Assembly: GCA_051453625.1 (NCBI GenBank)
Contig: JBOZIK010000001.1
Span: 266,135,912 to 266,170,203, forward strand
Direction of reading: 5' to 3'
Length of the DNA stretch: 34,292 nt
Source: Welwitschia mirabilis
Lineage: Eukaryota > Gnetophyta > Gnetopsida > Welwitschiales
Shown: piece by piece, positions 30,683 through 34,292 of the stretch
Numbering within the stretch: position 1 is the stretch's first letter
How the letters are laid out: each line of letters opens with the position of its first letter
Notes under the pieces: generated by a model
The model's input: the letters and a program-made list of their open reading frames with translations, nothing else
The model's database searches: none
What the model was told of the DNA's origin: nothing
Program-made: the position numbers and the translations under genes

Positions 30683-30837
30683 AAGTATGCCAATGTTAGA
30701 TCTCCTCCAGTCAGAAATGTAGATCCTAAGATACAACAATGATAGCAACACAAATACACAACTTGATCTTTTAGATCCAATAGATTTGGCTAAATGAAAG
30801 AGGTTCCAAAAAATTGCTTGGTCATCTATGGTTTAGC

Positions 30838-30845
30838 TATTTATA
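30838..30845 (-). promoter_or_regulatory. LTR TATA box
   Basis: TATAAATA on the minus strand, downstream of the motif array and the 22-bp repeats, followed by the aacctctttcattt stretch where transcription would begin. Confidence 0.6.
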
Positions 30846-30900
30846 ATGGAAGGCTATTAGGGTTTAGTACATTTGAATTACGCCTCTAATGGCTATAAAC

Positions 30901-30944
30901 AGCTAGAAAACGGCTACCTAACAGCTAGATAACGGATACATAAC
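30901..30944 (-). repeat. 22-bp tandem repeat in the LTR
   Basis: Two units, 30901-30922 and 30923-30944, both agctaga-aacgg-tac-taac, with partial units on both sides. They lie between the motif array and the TATA box. Confidence 0.85.
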
Positions 30945-30967
30945 ATTTAGAAAAATTTCTTTTCCGC

Positions 30968-31360
30968 TCCGTCCGATCGACCCCACAAAAATCCGGTCAA
31001 CCCCATATGGTGCCGTGAGTTACACAAGTCGCCCGAGAGAGAGTTTCGGTCGCCCCAGATTTTTACGTCTCCCTGTCCAGTCGATCCCATCTAGGTCCGG
31101 TCGACCCCAATCCGATCGACCCCAGTCCGATCGACTCCTTATCTTTCAATTCGGGGATATTGTCTGTTAGGTCCTCAAATCCGGTCGACCTCATGAGAGT
31201 TCGGTCGACCCCTTACCATTCGGTTCAAGAACATTGGTTTTCCAAGTTACAGGTCTGGTCGACCCCATCGAAAATCCGGTCGACCCCTCTGGATGCAGTC
31301 CATTTTCCTTTGTCTACTTTAGGTGTCGTCGACCCCTTAAGGATCCGGTCAACCCCTCTT
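30968..31360 (-). promoter_or_regulatory. array of about 14 TCCGGTCGACCCC-type motifs in the LTR
   Basis: On the plus strand the word tccggtcgacccc and close variants (ccgatcgacccc, ccggtcaacccc, ttcggtcgacccc, gtcgtcgacccc) recur near 30970, 30992, 31044, 31075, 31095, 31111, 31126, 31180, 31200, 31253, 31274, 31324 and 31343. The core GGTCGACC is its own reverse complement. The array sits 150-540 bp from the LTR start, in the U3 region. Sirevirus LTRs are known for clustered palindromic motifs there. Confidence 0.85.
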
Positions 31361-31508
31361 GAGGGTAAACGAATAAACAGGTTTATGGTGCATATTTTAG
31401 TTCCTTCTTTCAACTTGCAAAAATCTTAAAATCTTTTGCACAAAATACACACAATTCGCTATACAAAAGACATTAGTTTGACATCAATTGGCAAAACACA
31501 ATCCAACA

Positions 31509-31536
31509 ATCTCCCCTTTAACATTGATGGCAAACA
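31509..31536 (-). other. polypurine tract next to the LTR
   Basis: On the minus strand tttgccatcaatgtt is followed by aaaggggag and then the LTR start. This is the usual Sirevirus signal just before the 3' LTR. Confidence 0.8.
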
Positions 31537-32019
31537 AATACTTAATTGTGACAATTAGAACTCAAGAAAAAAAACTCCCCCTTACAATATGCTTATTTTT
31601 AAATAACATTCTAATTTTAAAAACAAAGTAAGTCATTTTGAACTACCAAATTTTGTGCTTTGAATGCAACAAATTTAATAGGCACATGTGAGGGTTTAAA
31701 GGCACAACCTTATGATAGACAGAATTGTGATTACGAAGACTTATTCAACATTGAATCAAATGACACAAATTGTGATTTATTTCCAAATGATACAAAGATT
31801 TTATACTTTTCAAATGAAATCACAGGAAAACATATTTGACACATATACTTTGGAAAGGCACAAGAAGTACACAAAATGTTTTATGCTAAAATAGATAATT
31901 GCATTGCATTAAATATGAGTAAAAACATTACAAATCTAACATGCAAGGATTGTAAACCAAAAGTGCTCATCAAGAGCATACAACTAAACTCATAAGAAGT
32001 TTAACAAACACAACTAATT
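31537..32019. other. spacer between the two polypurine-like sites
   Basis: AT-rich sequence with no recognised coding frame. A further C-rich word (actcccccttac) is at 31573-31584. Confidence 0.5.
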
Positions 32020-32045
32020 CTCCCCCTTTTGACATCAATGGCAAA
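32020..32045 (-). other. second polypurine-like site
   Basis: On the minus strand tttgccattgatgtcaaaa is followed by gggggag. It is nearly the same as the site at 31511-31536 but lies 511 bp inside the element, 37 bp after the extra ORF's stop codon. Confidence 0.7.
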
Positions 32046-32081
32046 GGAGAGAATACAAAGCATAATTTAAAACAAACTATT

Positions 32082-33128
32082 TCAATCAGACTCCTCCTCT
32101 TCTTCTTCTTCTTCTTCTTCTTCAGAGTCTTCCTCTAATTCTTCTTCATCTCCTCCGGTGCGAGCTAAACTAGTAGCCTCCGCTGAGGTATCCGCAATAT
32201 CATATCCACCTGCAATGAGGGCTTCCTTCATATGTCTGGCACGAGAGTCAATCCATTTTAGATACGAGAGGGTCTCATCAGGAGAGGCTTCCTTAGGAGT
32301 AGCTGAAGGAGATTTCTTGGAGGGGGCAAAGATATGCATGTGAGACAAGGTCACACGCCCAATGGGTGACATCGACTGAAGGGTTTCCAACTTAAGATGG
32401 AAGGTGACTCGAAAATGGCGGCAAATGCTGGTGATAAGCATAGAGTAGTGTAAAGCCCTAATTCTGTGGTACTCCAACTGCAAGGCCATATTCTTCAGTA
32501 TTATGGCAGAAGCATCAATAGAATGCTTAGTTCCTACCCAATACATTAAATAGGCTCAATAGCAGGAGGCCTCATCACGATGGCCAGCTAAAGGTCAAAA
32601 GTCATAGGTGAAGACCAAATGAAGAAAACAATATTTAGGAGTCAACAAAGAAGTAGACAAAGTGTGCTTCTAAGTGTGCAACCTACCATAAAGCTCCCTG
32701 GTAACCACAAGCTTGTCTTCCATGGTGTCCCTAAGAGGCCAAAACTCCTCATAGTCTCCCCTTGGAAGACCAGTTAGCTGTGAGATAAGATTTGCTGTCA
32801 CTCTTATCCGCTTCTCCAAAACAAGGGTTTCAAGGGTTCTGGTGTCAGGATTAAAAGAAGCAATACAATAAAACATTCTAGTAAGAAATGGATAAGCTGA
32901 ACCAGAAACATCCAAGACATGATCAAGATCCTGATCTCTCAGGAGTTGGATTAGTTCCCTGAGTTCCCTTAGCTCTGAGGTGGCTACAGATCGCTCTTGG
33001 CACACAGCCTTCTTCTCAAACTTCTCAGTAAACTTATCAACATCTTCCTCTGACATTCCTTGATAGAAGAAAGTCGGTTCCCTTGAAGGAGCCTCCTTTG
33101 CTCTTCTCATGGATGAGCTTTCAGCCAT
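32082..33128 (-). pseudogene. extra ORF of the Sirevirus-like element, two parts, similar in pattern to plant mobile/transposon-protein domains
   Basis: The ATG is at 33128-33126. Part 1 runs to a donor-like tatg|gtaggt after 32687; part 2 begins after gacctttag at 32587. Joining them keeps the frame, except for a TGA at 32558-32556. Part 2 ends at 32082 after an acidic run coded by a CTT/CTC microsatellite. Near residue 75 it reads GSAYPFLTRMFYCIASFNPD, then KRIRVTANLISQLTGLPRGD. Part 2 has IRALHYSMLITSICRHFRV. This order (small structural stretch, V-G-V/I-LLGLP, later L-LITSLC) resembles the plant transposon-protein (Transposase_32-like) or mobile domains found in retroelement ORFs. An alternative is an env-like Sirevirus ORF. 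The stop may make it inactive. Confidence 0.6.
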
Positions 33129-33155
33129 TCTAAGACTCTTGCAAGAAAAGGACTG

Positions 33156-33215
33156 AGAAAATCACTAGATCTGGAAGCAAGAGCTCTGGATCTTGAAAGA
33201 AAATCACTAGATCTG
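33156..33215 (-). repeat. repeated leader of the extra ORF
   Basis: The 18-bp word agaaaatcactagatctg (plus strand) is present exactly at 33156-33173 and 33198-33215, 42 bp apart. It lies between the TATA box and the ATG, in the presumed 5' untranslated leader. Confidence 0.85.
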
Positions 33216-33264
33216 AGAGCTAGAGAAGGCTAGGGCATAATGAAATCAAGTTAGGGTTCTCTCT

Positions 33265-33272
33265 TTTTTATA
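33265..33272 (-). promoter_or_regulatory. TATA box of the extra ORF
   Basis: TATAAAAA on the minus strand, about 137 bp before the ATG, leaving room for a leader of about 100 nt. It follows the motif cluster at 33345-33470, as in the LTR. Confidence 0.6.
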
Positions 33273-33344
33273 AACTGAGTGAAATAGGGCGAAATGGATA
33301 AAGAAATCGGGTCCACCGACTGTACTTCCGCATTGTAATCCATC

Positions 33345-33470
33345 AGGTCCGGTCGACCGCTTGAGGTTCCTGTTGACCCGTCAAGACGCGGGTCCATAGC
33401 ACTGAAAGGGGTACAGGCGACCGGGCTTTCAGGTCGGTCGACCAAATCATAGATCTGGTGGACCGCCCTG
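33345..33470 (-). promoter_or_regulatory. second GGTCGACC-type motif cluster
   Basis: Words tccggtcgaccgc (33348), cctgttgacccg (33368), ggcgaccggg (33416), ggtcggtcgacc (33432) and ctggtggaccgcc (33456). They are of the same type as the LTR array at 30968-31360, which suggests this block is an LTR-derived promoter region. Confidence 0.75.
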
Positions 33471-33547
33471 CAATCAGCCAAGGGATGGTGACTGAACTCC
33501 CAGATTATTTTTATAATTAACAGATTGATTACTGACACTGGGTGTTA

Positions 33548-33589
33548 CATCAAAATTTACAAAAAAACACTTAGTTCCATCAAAATTTA
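33548..33589. repeat. 12-bp direct repeat at the cassette junction
   Basis: catcaaaattta occurs at 33548-33559 and 33578-33589, close to where protease/pre-integrase coding sequence stops and the cassette begins. Confidence 0.7.
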
Positions 33590-33625
33590 TCCTAACATCA
33601 TGGTTTGCATGGAACAATTGATCAA

Positions 33626-33973
33626 TCAATTAATATCTAATCTATAAGTATTGTCCACACGTTTTGCAAAGAAAATAGAAACATTCGTTTTTTCATCTAC
33701 AACAGTGCATTTCGATTTTTCAAAGATCACTTTTTGACCTTTGTCACATAATTGACTCACACTTAATAAGTTATGTTTCAATCCATTAACATAAAGCACA
33801 TCATCAAGTTTAGGTAACTTACCTCTTTTGATGCATCCAGTACCTTCAATTTTTGTTGTTTCATTGTTTTCAAAGACGACTTCTCCTCCATTTATGCTCT
33901 TCAGGTGTTGAAAGCTTGATTTTTCTCCCGACATATGCCTTGAACAACCACTATCTAGATACCAACTGTTCAT
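33626..33973 (-). pseudogene. Sirevirus-like protease and gag-pre-integrase fragment
   Basis: It reads WYLDSGCSRHMSGEKSSF with the intact aspartic protease DSG site, then LDDVLYVNGLKHNLLSVSQL and CDKGQKVIFEKSKC, the gag-pre-integrase pattern. It stops at 33626, before the His-Cys zinc-binding part of integrase. Frame and catalytic site are intact here, but upstream gag needs frame changes. The expected order continues into integrase, which is missing. Confidence 0.88.
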
Positions 33974-33999
33974 CCGTGGTTCTTTGAAAGCTATTTGTG

Positions 34000-34292
34000 T
34001 CAGAAAACTTTGAAGATTGTTAGCTTTAACCCACTTAGTCTTGTTAGACTTAGGTGATACACTTTTCTTAACTTAAAAGGCAAGGTGTTTACAGTTTCAG
34101 AGAAAAGCATTAATTGTCTAACTTTGCAAAAAGACTTTGAATGACCAAATTTCGCACAAAAATTACACAAAAGATTAGGCACATACTTACTCTTCTGGTT
34201 TACCTATTCTTGCGATTTTTGTGAACTAAAGCCAATACCTGATCTATCTCCAGTGGGCTTTCATATTCCAAGTATCTATTCCAATTTAGAAA
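34000..34292 (-). pseudogene. gag zinc-knuckle fragment of the Sirevirus-like element
   Basis: The minus-strand frame from 34182 reads MPNLLCNFCAKFGHSKSFC: a C-X2-C-X4-H-X4-C knuckle with all four metal ligands kept, used for RNA binding by the nucleocapsid. The frame stops at 34000 and the protease is in another frame, so at least one frameshift lies between. The rest of gag is beyond the window edge. Confidence 0.8.

Larger units (their letters stand above)
29558..31508 (-). repeat. 3' LTR of the Sirevirus-like element (about 1.95 kb including a gap)
   Basis: On the minus strand it starts TGTTGGATTGTGTTTTGCC at 31508, right after the polypurine tract, and ends at ...AATCCTATCA at 29558. 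Near the end is the tattcatccccccc / tctagggttctcaa stretch often seen at the end of Sirevirus LTRs. Inside are a motif array, a 22-bp tandem repeat and a TATA box in that order. A candidate left duplication is gcact (29553-29557), whose partner would lie outside the window. Confidence 0.8.
29558..34292 (-). mobile_element. Sirevirus-like Copia element, 3' part, with pol replaced by an extra ORF cassette
   Basis: Reading the minus strand from the right edge: gag zinc knuckle, protease and gag-pre-integrase region, a junction near 33550-33626, an ORF cassette with its own promoter-like region, two polypurine-like sites, and a long 3' LTR. Integrase, reverse transcriptase and RNase H are absent where they should be. 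The long LTR, the motif array and the TTTGCCAT...GGGGGAG signal are features of Sireviruses. The 5' end is outside the window. Confidence 0.75.

Noticed and set aside
29636-30780. Two minus-strand frames of 371 codons
   Set aside because: Created by the 966-N gap inside the LTR; readable ends are LTR sequence.
31160-31429. Plus-strand frame with repeated RSTP units as a repeat protein
   Set aside because: It is the translation of the GGTCGACC motif array in the LTR; no start context or family.
32158-32343. Plus-strand frame opposite the extra ORF
   Set aside because: Antisense shadow of the second part of the extra ORF.
1-34292. CRISPR arrays, tRNA or rRNA genes, bacterial operons
   Set aside because: No regular repeat-spacer array, no tRNA cloverleaf and no rRNA sequence was recognised; spliced exons and LTR elements show a plant nuclear context.

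Overview
The window looks like nuclear DNA of a seed plant with a large, transposon-rich genome. A gymnosperm such as a conifer is my guess, from one very long intron, many decayed Copia elements, and low GC content; nothing in the sequence names the species. There are six runs of N: 543-642, 7074-7232, 11550-12150, 18378-18477, 26183-27182 and 29717-30682.

The one clear host gene is on the minus strand. Six exons between 13516 and 4411 encode the middle of the chloroplast state-transition kinase STN7. They join in frame with correct splice phases and no stop codon. They cover the lysine region, the HRD catalytic loop, a DLG metal-binding motif, the APE motif and the start of the C-lobe. Four of the introns are short (101-204 bp). 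The fifth, 12540 to 4663, is 7,878 bp and holds a solo LTR with perfect target-site duplications, a Copia fragment, a probable LINE 3' end and two gaps. The N-terminal and C-terminal exons were not found and probably lie outside the window or in gaps.

From left to right: 1-371 is a hAT transposase tail. 643-3480 is a decayed Copia element with its 3' LTR. 3481-4410 is unrecognised. 4411-13516 is the STN7 exon region. 13921-15796 is a block with fragments of two unrelated host-type genes (GeBP/DUF573-like and reticulon) between direct repeats of about 200 bp. 15797-18347 is unrecognised. 18478-20222 is a hAT transposase pseudogene. 20773-24750 is a decayed Copia element (A1) whose 3' LTR is split. 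The rest of that LTR resumes at 28658, so 24750-28657 reads as a complete second LTR element (B) nested inside it. Element B shows no retroviral proteins but carries an unidentified coding-like segment. 29060-29557 is another Copia fragment, interrupted by the LTR of a Sirevirus-like Copia element that runs on the minus strand off the right edge.

The most unusual structures are three. First, the Sirevirus-like element keeps zinc-knuckle and protease sequence, but integrase, reverse transcriptase and RNase H are absent from their expected place. In that place is a cassette with a GGTCGACC-type motif array, a TATA box, a repeated leader, and a two-part ORF with an acidic tail. Second, element B carries a possible captured exon. 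Third, the GeBP-reticulon patchwork lies between direct repeats, upstream of the STN7 exons seen here.
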